DNA from: Kiritimatiellia bacterium
Lineage (GTDB): Bacteria > Verrucomicrobiota > Kiritimatiellia > RFP12 > UBA1067
DNA length: 64,000 nucleotides
Direction of reading: 5' to 3'
Assembly: GCA_024405255.1 (NCBI GenBank)
Contig: JAKSOY010000001.1
Coordinates: forward strand, 14,325-78,324
A model generated the notes under the pieces. The model did not search any database. It saw nothing but the letters and a program-made list of their open reading frames with translations, and was not told the origin of the DNA. Below are positions 16,213 through 25,856 of the stretch, piece after piece; within the stretch, counting starts at the first letter, position 1, and each line of letters starts with the position of its first letter. The translations under genes were made by a program, and so were the position numbers.

Positions 16213-17343
16213 TTATTCCTTCAACTTTTTCGTAATAGCCATAAACTCCTGCTGCACCGTCGCATCGTTGAACATCTGGATGGGCGGCAGATCAAGTTTC
16301 AAAAGCGAATCGAACGCATCCTGATTCGCTTTCGCAAGACGGATCAGATCGCCGGCAAGATTGATCGTCTCGTAGGAGCTGTCGACGACCTTACGCATCT
16401 TTTCGGCAATGCCGAGCTTCTGCTCGATGACGCTTTCATGGGCATCCAGCACGCTCTGGTAAGCCTCGGCCGCCTTGAATGTCGACTCGTTGATTTCCGC
16501 ATTGTGGCGGAAGATCTGCCGCTGCTCGCTCGTGAAGGTGTCGTCCATCGCATTCGCAAGCGCCGCGTCACGCGCCTTCGCCGCGTCCATGCGGATCTGG
16601 TTGATCCCCTGGCGCCAGGCGCCGTTCTTGCTCTTCTCCAGATAGTCTTCATAGCAGATGATCTGCACATCGACCATCACGAGGTACATGCCATAGTAAC
16701 GGCGAATGGCCCCCACATCGCCGGACGCCATCAACGTGCGCAGGTTGTCGACGACGGCCGCCACGTTCTTCGCCACGATGACACCGTCGATCAGCTCCCC
16801 GAAGTTGACGGTAAAGAGGCAGTTCTCCGCCGCTTCACCGCTCACATTCAAACCGAGCGCGCGCAGTTCGGCACACACCTTCTGCGCTTCACCCCGGCGC
16901 TTCGACTCCAGGGCGGACCGTTTGTCGGTGAGTTTCTTGATCTTCGCCTCGATTTCGTCTTTCTTCTCAGGACTCAGCGTCAGGTCTTCGTTTGCGAGCG
17001 AAATCTGCTTGTTCAGCTCGCCGATCTGAACGTCGATGCGATCGACCTGTTCGAGAATCTTCTGCGCGTTCGTCGAAAGGAGAAGCTCACGTACGCGCTT
17101 CAGCTCCGCACGGATCTTCTTGTCCTGGTCGTTTTTGTCCTTCGTGAAAAACCAGAATGAACGATCGGGCAGCGACTTGCGCTCCTCGCGCAGTTCGCCA
17201 ATGTCCTGCGAGCGATCGGCCACCTTGCGCCAGTTGCTCCGAACGGACGACTTGATGTCCGAAAGAATCGTCGCCGGCATCATTTCCGCCGCACCCAGAC
17301 CCAGCGCACAGGCCAGGCAACATGCCATCAGCATCTTTTTCAT
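16213..17343 (-). CDS. Secreted helical protein with long coiled coil
   Basis: 376 residues with a signal peptide (MKKMLMACCLACALGLGAAE). Residues 90-160 form a clear coiled coil (IDVQIGELNKQISLANEDL; KIKKLTDKRSALESKRRGEA), and the C-terminal half is helical too. No enzymatic motif is visible. The start overlaps the stop of the FAD-dependent oxidoreductase as ATGA, so its translation is coupled to that enzyme. Function unknown; an envelope structural role is one possibility. Confidence 0.72.
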   Translation of the reverse strand: MKKMLMACCLACALGLGAAEMMPATILSDIKSSVRSNWRKVADRSQDIGELREERKSLPDRSFWFFTKDKNDQDKKIRAELKRVRELLLSTNAQKILEQVDRIDVQIGELNKQISLANEDLTLSPEKKDEIEAKIKKLTDKRSALESKRRGEAQKVCAELRALGLNVSGEAAENCLFTVNFGELIDGVIVAKNVAAVVDNLRTLMASGDVGAIRRYYGMYLVMVDVQIICYEDYLEKSKNGAWRQGINQIRMDAAKARDAALANAMDDTFTSEQRQIFRHNAEINESTFKAAEAYQSVLDAHESVIEQKLGIAEKMRKVVDSSYETINLAGDLIRLAKANQDAFDSLLKLDLPPIQMFNDATVQQEFMAITKKLKE

Positions 17344-19175
17344 TTTGTATTCTTCCTCACGTCCAGATAGGGGTTCCCTTTCAAGAAGCCACCCCCGTTA
17401 TAAGTCTGCGGCGGTTGCGGCTTGCCCGTACCGACGCCTTTTGTCATCAACGCCTTCAATTCTTCCAGATGCGTCGTGTAGACGCCCCGCGGGCGGCAGC
17501 CGTTCTTCTTGCAGATGCTGGCCGCCATGCCGACGACTTCGCCCATCATGCCCAAGGTGCGCATCACGCGTACCGTGCCGAGCGCCACATGCGTCACGCT
17601 CACATCGCGGCCCGCCATAAACAGATTGGACACATTCCGCGAGTAGAGACAGCGATACGGCACGGGATACGCATAGTGGCGATTGTGCGTGCAGATGGAC
17701 CGGAACGGTTCGCCTTCATAGTTCTTCGTGTTCTTCGGCATCGGATAGTGCAGGTCGATCGGCCAGGTCGTACAACACGTTGCATCCGGATAGATCTTGA
17801 AGTCGAAGACATCCTGCTGCGTGAGGATGTGATCGCCCAGCAGACGACGGCTTTCACGCTTGCCTGCGACAAACGCCACCCACGAGAAAGAACGCTTGGC
17901 GTACTTGGCCTTCTTCGGACTCTTGTTCTTCAGATACGACCAGTTCGAATACGCTACGAGCATGCCGTAGTCGCGAATGCGTTCGAACTCGGCAATCTGA
18001 TCGCGCATCATGCCGGTCTCCCAGTCCCAGTCGCCGCGCAAGTTGTGTTCACAGTTCCGCTCGTTGAACGGAATCATCCACGGAAGGCTCGGGAAGGCTA
18101 CTTCGGTCGCATTGGTCTTCGTGTACCACTGAACGCTCGCCCCCATCGTCATGGAATCCGCGACATCTGGCGCCATGTCCTCTCCCGTCTCCGCACGCGA
18201 CTCGCGTCCCATCCGGAAGTCGGCTCCTGCCCGCGCACCGATGTTGCCATCGCCTGTCGCATCCACAAACAACGGGGCCGTGAAGCGCGTGAGCGCCCCC
18301 GAGACGGTGTCGACGCCGACGACGGAAACAATCGCATCCCCTTCTTTATTCACGCCTTGCACTCGCGTGTTGAGGTAGAGATGAATGTTCTTTTCCGCAG
18401 CGACGACATCCAGCTTCCGCTTGTCTTCATAGCGTCCGGCCGGTTGCGCATTACCACCCTGCGCCGGACCGATCTCCGCCACCACATCGCCCAGACGCGG
18501 ATAGGGACCAAGATTGATCGCACCGCCCAGATGCACGCGCACTTCGGAGGAGTTGGCGCCACCGAGTACCGGACGATCCTGCACCAGGGCGACGTTGAGA
18601 CCCAGTCGCGCCGCCGAAATTGCCGCACACGTACCGGCGATTCCTCCGCCGACAACGACGAGATCCGCCGACACGTCCTTGAAGGACTTCTTCGCACACG
18701 GCTTCTGCGGCTTCTGTCCGGTCGTCAGGCAGATCGCATCGCAGCGCCCGTCGAATCCCGTGAGATCGTGAAGCGCAAGCTTGACCGTGCCCGCTGCCAA
18801 CTTGACCTTGCCGGCAAACTGCCAGCGCCAGTCGCCCGATCCCGTGCCCAGGTTCGCGGGGATTTCAACGTCGTTCACCTTCACGCGGAAAATGCCCGCC
18901 GCCTCCGTGCTCCAGGGCGCGGTCCAGTTGCGCGTTAAGGCATAGACGTTGTAGATGCCTGCTTCGGGCACCTCAACTTCAGTCGTCGCATCCGCCACGG
19001 GCGTTCCCATGCCGTGCGCGAGAAGGAACGGGGACCCCATCTGATCCATAAACTGCGAATCGTTCACCCAGCCGCCGTGATGCTTGAACTGTTCCGCTTC
19101 GACACAGACGAGTTGCGCGCCGCACAGCGAAGTGGCGAGAATTATTCCGCACAGACTGACAATGAACTTCCGCAT
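17340..19175 (-). CDS. FAD-dependent oxidoreductase, secreted
   Basis: 611 residues with a signal peptide (MRKFIVSLCGIILATSLCG). After an N-terminal beta-rich domain resembling a carbohydrate-binding module (about 25-150) comes the dinucleotide motif ADLVVVGGGIAGTCAAISAA and the family block GGANSSEVRVHLGGA; FVDATGDGNIGARAGADFRMG is the second conserved block. This is the FAD_oxidored (PF12831-type) group, common in polysaccharide-degrading bacteria, for which substrates are mostly unknown; oxidation of a sugar or its derivative is inferred. GGAGGA precedes the ATG. Downstream gene overlaps its stop. Confidence 0.82.
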   Translation of the reverse strand: MRKFIVSLCGIILATSLCGAQLVCVEAEQFKHHGGWVNDSQFMDQMGSPFLLAHGMGTPVADATTEVEVPEAGIYNVYALTRNWTAPWSTEAAGIFRVKVNDVEIPANLGTGSGDWRWQFAGKVKLAAGTVKLALHDLTGFDGRCDAICLTTGQKPQKPCAKKSFKDVSADLVVVGGGIAGTCAAISAARLGLNVALVQDRPVLGGANSSEVRVHLGGAINLGPYPRLGDVVAEIGPAQGGNAQPAGRYEDKRKLDVVAAEKNIHLYLNTRVQGVNKEGDAIVSVVGVDTVSGALTRFTAPLFVDATGDGNIGARAGADFRMGRESRAETGEDMAPDVADSMTMGASVQWYTKTNATEVAFPSLPWMIPFNERNCEHNLRGDWDWETGMMRDQIAEFERIRDYGMLVAYSNWSYLKNKSPKKAKYAKRSFSWVAFVAGKRESRRLLGDHILTQQDVFDFKIYPDATCCTTWPIDLHYPMPKNTKNYEGEPFRSICTHNRHYAYPVPYRCLYSRNVSNLFMAGRDVSVTHVALGTVRVMRTLGMMGEVVGMAASICKKNGCRPRGVYTTHLEELKALMTKGVGTGKPQPPQTYNGGGFLKGNPYLDVRKNTK

Positions 19176-19202
19176 ACCGAGTCCTCCGTAATCGAAACGG
19201 GC

Positions 19203-20348
19203 CTACTTGACCTGCTTCAACTTTTTCAGCACCTCTTCCCCGCTCGCACACGCCACGCCGCCCTTCGGCAGAACAGCCGTCCCCGTTCCCCAGGCGAACG
19301 ACTTGCCGCCGCGCTCTGCGAACGCCGCAATCGACTTCTTGACGGACTTGCCCAAACCGTACTTCCATCCATTCGGGAAGACAAGCACATCAAGATGCTC
19401 GATCTTGCCTTCGAGAACTTCGCCGTCGGTGATCGGCAACAGGTCGTAGGCCGGATCGTTTTCAATCGCCAGCAATGTCCGCTGCGCCTCAATGCTGTTG
19501 ATTTCATCCGCGAAGAAGCCAACCGTGAGCGCACGCGGCGAACGCGGACGCGGCGGCTGCGACATCGTCACGCCCGTCACCCATTTGAACGCACCCTGTA
19601 GAACTTCGCGCGTCGAGGCATAGTATTCGGGATGGCAGCTCGTCACAAAGACGCGGCCCTTGCCGAAGGTACCGCCGATCAGAGCGGCACGGCCCATCAT
19701 CTCGGGCTTCGACCCCGGCTTCATGAAGTCGGCGTTGTTCACGCCCCAGACTTCGAACTTCGACTCGGGGAAGCTGTTCGTGCTCGGCTCGAGAACGGGT
19801 CCGTGGCTGTAACGCAGACCATAGATGTTTTCCGAAAGTCCCAGCGCTTTCTGTCCGGCCGGCGTGAGCTTCACGCTGAGCTTGGTCTGTCCCTTCGACC
19901 CCGCCCGATAGAACGGAATCACGCCGATGCCGCGCGACTGGTCGTAGACGGGGTCCATCAGCAGACAGCAACCCGCGCACGTTCCCAGGTAGCCGCCGCC
20001 CTTGCGAATGAACGCCTTGATCCGTTCGGTTCCGTTCGTGCCGAGTCCGCGCTTGATCGCCGGCGACGAACCGCCCGGCATCACGAGAAGGTCGAGCTTG
20101 TCGAGCGCGCCGTTTTGCACGGCTTCCTCATCGAGAAGCGTCAGCGAAATTTCCGGTGCCAGGTTCAGCATCCGCACCCATTCGCAGCACCCCGAGCCAT
20201 ACGGGCCCTTTCCGACATAGACACCCGTGCGCACGAGCTTCTTCGTCGCACCCGTCGCGGTTTCGGTCGGCTGCGTGGTCGTACAGCCCGCCATCACAAG
20301 AGCTGTCGCACCGGCCAGCCAAATAGACTTCATCATCGCATTCATCAT
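19203..20348 (-). CDS. Lipoprotein with two class I amidotransferase-like halves
   Basis: The start is the ATG at 20346-20348, correctly spaced from AAGGAA; a GTG 12 bases upstream overlaps that site. About 381 residues; signal peptide ending in the lipobox (ALVMAGC). The first half (about 40-255) resembles the BPL_N/class I glutamine amidotransferase-like fold: DLLVMPGG, then GGGYLGTCAGCCLL with a candidate nucleophile cysteine near 121, and SCHPEYY as a possible His/Glu pair. The second half (from about 270) repeats the pattern (DVLVFPNG, GKSFAWGTGTAVLP) but lacks the cysteine. Periplasmic; substrate unknown. Starts 23 bases after the phosphoesterase stop. Confidence 0.72.
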   Translation of the reverse strand: MMNAMMKSIWLAGATALVMAGCTTTQPTETATGATKKLVRTGVYVGKGPYGSGCCEWVRMLNLAPEISLTLLDEEAVQNGALDKLDLLVMPGGSSPAIKRGLGTNGTERIKAFIRKGGGYLGTCAGCCLLMDPVYDQSRGIGVIPFYRAGSKGQTKLSVKLTPAGQKALGLSENIYGLRYSHGPVLEPSTNSFPESKFEVWGVNNADFMKPGSKPEMMGRAALIGGTFGKGRVFVTSCHPEYYASTREVLQGAFKWVTGVTMSQPPRPRSPRALTVGFFADEINSIEAQRTLLAIENDPAYDLLPITDGEVLEGKIEHLDVLVFPNGWKYGLGKSVKKSIAAFAERGGKSFAWGTGTAVLPKGGVACASGEEVLKKLKQVK

Positions 20349-20371
20349 TATTTCCTTCACTTGAGTGTCGA

Positions 20372-22114
20372 TTAAAAACGTTCGTAGACGGTGGCGCCGA
20401 AGAATTTAAGACGCGACGTTTCAATGGGACGGTTGAACGACACACCGAACTTCTTCGGTCTCTTGGTTCCCAACGTAAAATCAAACGCATACTTCAGCAC
20501 GCCCGGATCACCGCTCGGCATCTGCATCCAGCCGGCCTTGCAGCCCTTGTCGGCAAGCCGCACCTGCCAGCCACGCCAATCCTGATTGGGACACTGCGTC
20601 TGCAATTCAAGCACGAGCGTCAACTTCGCGCCCGGTTTCGCCTCGCCTAGCATTGACACGGGGAACCACGCCGTTCCCTGTCCTGTAGACGGCGTGAAGA
20701 AACCATCGGCGCCGCGTGCGACCGGCTTGCCGTTTTCCGTGAACGTCACCGCGTCGCCCGAGGCGCAGCCAACGGCCTTCGGAGCATTCGGCACCACGAC
20801 ATCCGCCGTAATCGGTCCCGTCGCACAATCGAAGAAATCAAGCGGCGCAACGCTCACGCGAATCGTCTCGCCCTTTGTTGGGAAGAACGCGCGCGACAGC
20901 GTGTAGTGCGTCGTCGTACGGTCTTTCGGCGCAATCCAGAAATCGGCGAAAATATCGTCCCGCGTAAAAGGCGTCCACACCCCTTGTGCATTCTTGCGAG
21001 ACAGGACAAGCCGATAGTAGAAGGCCCGCGTCGAGGTCGCAACACCGGGGATGTCGAGTTCGAGTCCCTTCTCGGACCAATTCGTCACGAGCTTCGCATC
21101 CGGCGCGAAAACCGGCGCGGGACGCTTCGACGCCAGCCGTTTCTGCTGCGTGGCGCGCGCGAACGGCGCCGTCTTCGAAGCAAAAGGCAACGGCACGATC
21201 CACGGATCGTCCGCCCCGTACTCGGACCCGTCACGCACGTCGTAGCGCCGCACGACAAGACGGTCGCGATAGACGTCCATCACCGCCACACCGAAATTCG
21301 GCTTCGCCTGCGGCGGCGGTGTGGACCCGGCGGCAAAACCGCCCCAGGTCTGCAGACAGCCAAAGTTGATGGCCGTGAACGAACCCTGCCAGATCTGACG
21401 TTCGCACGCGAGCGATCCGTGTACGTGTCCCGAAATGGACACGACCTGCGGATGGCCTTCAAGCGCCTGACGGCACTTCTCGCTGCCCCAACTCCAACTG
21501 TGGAACGTGGTTCCGGCCGGCGGCACATGATCGATCACGAACACCGGCTTGCCCGGATTCGCCTTGCACGCCGCGTCGACACGCGCCGCATAGTCCTTCC
21601 AGGTGAGAAAACCCTTCGACCCTGTGGGCTGCGGAAACACGAGGAACGGAAGGCCCTTCCAGGTGAACGCATCGGTTGGATTGTTCGGCGCTTCAAGGAG
21701 ACGCTTCATCTCCGCGAACGCCTGTGCAGCCAAGAGGCCTTTGTGAGATCCGACGTGCTTTTTGAAACCGATCGTATCGTGATTCGCAAAGGCGAAGACC
21801 TCGCGCGGACGCGCGGCGGCTTCGGGATAGACGGTGTTGACCGTCTGGCGATAGAAACGATAGCCTTCGGGACAGAAGCGGTCGGCCACATCGCCGCAGT
21901 TGATGACCATTTCGACCCCCTTGGCTTTGAAGAGTTCAAGGGCGGCTTTCACGCGTGAACAGCTCTCCAGCGTCTCCTCCACGTGCGTATCGGTCATTAC
22001 GCCAATGCGCGCAAGGCGTTCGCCCGGTTCTATGCCGAACAGAGACGCGGCGCCAAAACAAGCTGCGGCACCGAGAAACTGGCGCCGATTGAGTTCAAAG
22101 ACTGTCGAATCCAT
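20372..22114 (-). CDS. Tat-exported calcineurin-type metallophosphoesterase
   Basis: The start is the ATG at 22112-22114, six bases after AAGGA; an ATG at 22120 would overlap the site. About 580 residues. The N-terminus has a twin-arginine signal (NRRQFLGAAACFGAASLFG). Metal-binding motifs follow in order: GVMTDTHV, INCGDVADR, FAFANHDT, VIDHVP and SISGHVHGS (about 40-240). The second half is beta-rich with no assignment. Family members hydrolyse phosphomonoesters or diesters; the Tat signal implies export of a folded, metal-loaded enzyme. It follows xerC by a short gap and precedes the amidotransferase-like lipoprotein. Confidence 0.85.
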   Translation of the reverse strand: MDSTVFELNRRQFLGAAACFGAASLFGIEPGERLARIGVMTDTHVEETLESCSRVKAALELFKAKGVEMVINCGDVADRFCPEGYRFYRQTVNTVYPEAAARPREVFAFANHDTIGFKKHVGSHKGLLAAQAFAEMKRLLEAPNNPTDAFTWKGLPFLVFPQPTGSKGFLTWKDYAARVDAACKANPGKPVFVIDHVPPAGTTFHSWSWGSEKCRQALEGHPQVVSISGHVHGSLACERQIWQGSFTAINFGCLQTWGGFAAGSTPPPQAKPNFGVAVMDVYRDRLVVRRYDVRDGSEYGADDPWIVPLPFASKTAPFARATQQKRLASKRPAPVFAPDAKLVTNWSEKGLELDIPGVATSTRAFYYRLVLSRKNAQGVWTPFTRDDIFADFWIAPKDRTTTHYTLSRAFFPTKGETIRVSVAPLDFFDCATGPITADVVVPNAPKAVGCASGDAVTFTENGKPVARGADGFFTPSTGQGTAWFPVSMLGEAKPGAKLTLVLELQTQCPNQDWRGWQVRLADKGCKAGWMQMPSGDPGVLKYAFDFTLGTKRPKKFGVSFNRPIETSRLKFFGATVYERF

Positions 22115-22125
22115 TTGCATTCCTT

Positions 22126-23115
22126 TCAGTGCGCCCGTGGATGCGCCTTCATGTATTCATCTTTCAAACGTTCAATAGACACATGGGTATAGATCTGCGT
22201 GGTCGCGAGAGAGGCATGGCCAAGCATTTCCTGAACCATTCGCAAGTCGGCACCGGAGTCCAGCAAATGTGTCGCAAAGCTGTGGCGAAGCTTATGAGGC
22301 GTCAAGTCCGTCGGAAGCTCCGCCGCCGCGAGCCAGATCTTCATGCGACGCTCCACATCGCGTGGCGTGAGGGCGCGCCCTCGCTCATTCAAGAAAAGAC
22401 AGGTACTCTCGGCACCGCCGTTAGGCCACAGGATCTCGGCTTGGCTCCGCATCAGTTCCAGAGCCTTGCAGGCCTTGGAGCCCAAAATGCACAGGCGCTG
22501 CTTGGCACCCTTGCCCGTGACAATGACACTGCCATTCGCGAAATCGATCTGTCCCCAGACAAGAGGCGTGATTTCAGAGATACGGCATCCCGTCGAATAG
22601 AGCGACTCGAAAACAGCGGCGTCACGCAGACGGGTGTAGACGTCGACGGGCGCAAGATTCGTCTTCGCCCGACGATACCGCTCGAGATCCTTGATCGGCG
22701 CTTCGAGGAAACGCTTCACCTCCTCGACCGTCAACACTTTCGGCAACGGCTTCGCGAGTTTGGGTCCGTGCAATCCCTCGAAGGGATTTGCCTCGACCTG
22801 GCCTTCCCGTACGAGGAACTTGAAGAACGAACGCAAGGACGCCAACTTGCGCCGCGTGGTCGTTGGCTTGGCCCCTTCGGCGGCGAAGGACATCAGAAAA
22901 TCACGCGCATTCTCGGCGGACACAGACGTCCAGTCGAATGGCGCAGGTGCTTCAATCCCCCACCGAAAGGCGGCGAACTGGCCGAGGTCCTGCTCGTAGC
23001 CGGCCACCGTATGCGTGGAGGAATTCCGCTCGGACAAAAGATGAGACCGGAAACGACGCACGGTCGAATCATCGTGCGTCGCCAGGTTCACCTTTTGGAC
23101 GAGCTCGGGTGTCAT
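22126..23115 (-). CDS. xerC: Tyrosine recombinase of the XerC/XerD family
   Basis: 329 residues, slightly longer than the usual 300. N-terminal SAM-like domain (SERNSSTHTVAGYEQDLGQF) and catalytic domain with the Arg (SLYSTGCRISEI), HKLRHSFATHLL and GHASLATTQIYTHV carrying the His, second Arg and nucleophile Tyr. Such enzymes resolve chromosome dimers at dif with a XerD partner and FtsK. Its start overlaps the topA stop as ATGA, a linkage seen in several phyla. XerC versus XerD cannot be decided from sequence alone. Confidence 0.88.
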   Translation of the reverse strand: MTPELVQKVNLATHDDSTVRRFRSHLLSERNSSTHTVAGYEQDLGQFAAFRWGIEAPAPFDWTSVSAENARDFLMSFAAEGAKPTTTRRKLASLRSFFKFLVREGQVEANPFEGLHGPKLAKPLPKVLTVEEVKRFLEAPIKDLERYRRAKTNLAPVDVYTRLRDAAVFESLYSTGCRISEITPLVWGQIDFANGSVIVTGKGAKQRLCILGSKACKALELMRSQAEILWPNGGAESTCLFLNERGRALTPRDVERRMKIWLAAAELPTDLTPHKLRHSFATHLLDSGADLRMVQEMLGHASLATTQIYTHVSIERLKDEYMKAHPRAH

Positions 23116-25700
23116 TCGCCACGCGCCTTCTTCGTCTTGCGTTCACCGCGTGCCGCACGCTTGGCATCACGCTCGGCATCGACGGTCTTTTCCGCCCTCG
23201 GCAGTTCGCGCAGACCGAGACGGTCGGCGACTTCTTCGAAGGTGGGAATCTGTTCGCGATAGTTGACACACACGCGACGCAATGCCAACACCTGACGCGG
23301 CGACAGCGAGCTACGACGCGCATATTGATCACGCAATGAGGAAACGAATTCGGCATCGTTGTACGTGCGACGGCCGCGACGAACCGGTTCCTTCCACGTC
23401 GTCACGCTCTCAAGAAGCTTGAGCAGATCCGGCACGGCGGGATCGACCGGCGCGACTTCGAAACCGTCCGGCACATAAGGCGCCAGACGCGCCCGCACCT
23501 GGTCGGCATCCTCCAGCGCACCCGAATTCTCGCCGACGCTCCGCGCGAGAATCTGGAACTGCTTCTGCGAAAGGAGACGACCACGGTCAACTTGTTCGCG
23601 CAGCGAATTGAGGAACGGATTCTTCTGCAAACCGCCGATACGGTCGATCGTCTGGAAGCACCACTTCACCAGTTCGTCCGACGGCGCGTTTTTCACACGG
23701 TCGAGTTCCGAGCCATACCCCATGTCGATCAGGCGGATTTCACCATCCGGCACCTGTTCGCGGTAGGCAATCGCGATCTTGGCGAGAGCCTGCAGCTGAC
23801 GATCGGACGGCGCGAGTTTCTTCTCGGCCAGCTGCTGACGCAGCGAGTCGACAAAACCCTGGTCCGAATGGAGGCGATTGGCGATCTTCACCGGCGGCTT
23901 CCACTCCTTCACTTCGGCTAAAAAGCGGAACAGCTGGTCGAACTTGTCCACCGGCGGCGGCGGTTCCTTCGCGGCTTCCATCCAGGCGGAGAACTTGCGG
24001 TAGAATTCGGAGAGCATGCCATCGCCCTTCACCGCGCCTTCTTCGACCTTGTCGAGGTCCGCTTCCATTTCCGCCGTGTAGCCGACATTGAAGAGAGGCT
24101 CGAGCTTCTTCACCAGCCAATCGTTGACATCCATACCGCGCTGCGAAGGGACGAGCTGGCGCTGCTCGCGTGTCGCATATTGGCGGTCGACCAGCACTTC
24201 GATCGTCTGCGCGTACGTGGACGGACGGCCGACACCGTTTTCTTCCAACGCCTTGACGAGCGACGCTTCGCTGAAACGGGCCGGCGGCTTCGTCTCCTTC
24301 CGCTCGGAGAGCCAACGATTGGCCTGAAGCATTTCGCCTTCGTTCAACGGCGGCAACGACTTCACCTCGTCGCTCTCTTCTTCCTCTTCGCCCTTCGTCT
24401 TCTTCGACAACGTGAGTTTCGTCACCGCGAGGAAGCCCTCGAATTCGACCGCCGTCGTCGAAGCCGTGAAGAGATACGAATGGCGCAAGCCGTCCTTTTC
24501 GGCCTCGAGGCCGACGGTCTTCTGCATCAACTTCGCATCCGCCATCTGGGACGCCATGAAACGACGCCAGATGAGATCATACAGCTTGGCGCTCGTCGCA
24601 TCCAGAGCGATGTCGCTCGGCTTTTTCGAAACATCGGTCGGACGAATCGCTTCGTGCGCTTCCTGTGCACCGGCTTTGGACTTGTAGAAGTTCGGCTTCT
24701 CCGGCACGTACGCGTCCCCGAAAAGCCCGCCGATTTCCTGGCGGACCGCCTGCAAGGCAACCTGCGCGACATTGACGCTGTCGGTACGCATGTAGGTGAT
24801 CAAGCCAGCTTCATAGAGTTTCTGGGCGATCGACATCGTCCGATGAGGCGAGAAGCCGCACACGCTCGAAGCCGCCTGCTGCAGCGTCGAAGTCGTGAAC
24901 GGCGGATACGGATGACGCGTCTTCGGCAACATCTTCACCGAGGCGACACGCAACATTGAACCATCCAAGTCGTCGACGCAGGTGGCCGACTGTTCCTGCG
25001 TCTTGATGTCCGGCTTTTCGCCATCCAGACGCGCCAGCTTCGCGACAAAGGTCGTTTCCTTCGTGCCCTTCGACGCTTCGACGCCCATCACCCAGTAGGA
25101 AACCGGCTTGAACGCGTTGATTTCGCGCTCGCGTTCAACGAGCAAGCGCAAAGCCACGCTCTGAACACGACCCGCGCTCAACGAATAGCCATACTGCAGA
25201 TTCTTCCACAGCAACGGCGACACCTTGAAGCCCACCAGACGATCCAGAATGCGGCGCGCCTGCTGCGCATCGACACGCGCAAGATTGATCTCGCCCGGAT
25301 TGGCAACGGCCGCCAGAACGGCACCCTTCGTGATTTCGTTGTACGTCACACGATGGACGGGTTTGCCCTTTGTCACATCCGCCAGAACTTCGCCCAGATG
25401 CCAGGCGATCGCCTCTCCTTCGCGGTCAGGGTCAGGCGCAAGATAGATTTCATCGGCGGCCTTCGCCGCCTTACGCAACTCGTCGACGACTTTCTTCTTG
25501 TCAGGGGGAACTTCGTAACTCGGCGTAAAAATCCAATCCGCGGAACCAGGAGCTGCCGCAGCAATCTTGATAGAGAGACCTTTTTTCGGCAAATCACGGA
25601 CATGGCCCACGGAAGATTTGACCGTGAACTCCTCACCGAGGTATTTTCCAATCGTCTTAGCCTTGGCAGGCGATTCGACAATCAGCAGTTTGTTACTCAT
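23112..25700 (-). CDS. topA: DNA topoisomerase I with atypical C-terminus
   Basis: 862 residues. TOPRIM domain at the N-terminus (LLIVESPAKAKTIGKYL, with the DPDREGEAIAWHL motif), active-site tyrosine in GLITYMRTDS near 301, and the gate and archway domains to about 570. It relaxes negative supercoils. The C-terminal part has none of the usual four-cysteine zinc ribbons. Instead three related modules run from about 584, 670 and 754, each with F..SLR.Q...(K/R)..L(S/A).(K/R)Q...LA or similar, two ending YREQ(V/I)P. The end is Lys/Arg-rich (KRAARGERKTKKARGE), probably DNA-binding. xerC overlaps its stop. Confidence 0.92.
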   Translation of the reverse strand: MSNKLLIVESPAKAKTIGKYLGEEFTVKSSVGHVRDLPKKGLSIKIAAAAPGSADWIFTPSYEVPPDKKKVVDELRKAAKAADEIYLAPDPDREGEAIAWHLGEVLADVTKGKPVHRVTYNEITKGAVLAAVANPGEINLARVDAQQARRILDRLVGFKVSPLLWKNLQYGYSLSAGRVQSVALRLLVEREREINAFKPVSYWVMGVEASKGTKETTFVAKLARLDGEKPDIKTQEQSATCVDDLDGSMLRVASVKMLPKTRHPYPPFTTSTLQQAASSVCGFSPHRTMSIAQKLYEAGLITYMRTDSVNVAQVALQAVRQEIGGLFGDAYVPEKPNFYKSKAGAQEAHEAIRPTDVSKKPSDIALDATSAKLYDLIWRRFMASQMADAKLMQKTVGLEAEKDGLRHSYLFTASTTAVEFEGFLAVTKLTLSKKTKGEEEEESDEVKSLPPLNEGEMLQANRWLSERKETKPPARFSEASLVKALEENGVGRPSTYAQTIEVLVDRQYATREQRQLVPSQRGMDVNDWLVKKLEPLFNVGYTAEMEADLDKVEEGAVKGDGMLSEFYRKFSAWMEAAKEPPPPVDKFDQLFRFLAEVKEWKPPVKIANRLHSDQGFVDSLRQQLAEKKLAPSDRQLQALAKIAIAYREQVPDGEIRLIDMGYGSELDRVKNAPSDELVKWCFQTIDRIGGLQKNPFLNSLREQVDRGRLLSQKQFQILARSVGENSGALEDADQVRARLAPYVPDGFEVAPVDPAVPDLLKLLESVTTWKEPVRRGRRTYNDAEFVSSLRDQYARRSSLSPRQVLALRRVCVNYREQIPTFEEVADRLGLRELPRAEKTVDAERDAKRAARGERKTKKARGE

Positions 25701-25806
25701 TTTTAAAATTGTCTTTCTTTTTGAACAGTTGTACTAATCTCTTACCAAATGTTTTGCATATATGTTACTAAAATGGAGACCAAAAATCAATGAGAAAATT
25801 TCAAAA

Positions 25807-25824
25807 GGCTTGAGTACTCAAGCC
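25807..25824 (-). terminator. Probable terminator after the C10 peptidase
   Basis: A perfect 18-base palindrome, GGCTTGAGT then ACTCAAGCC, followed on the minus strand by TTTTG and an A/T-rich stretch. It lies 32 bases past the peptidase stop. The rest of the 156-base gap to topA shows no convincing promoter or RNA. Confidence 0.5.
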
Positions 25825-25856
25825 CGAGAAGCATTTCTTTAAATGGCTAAAAACAT

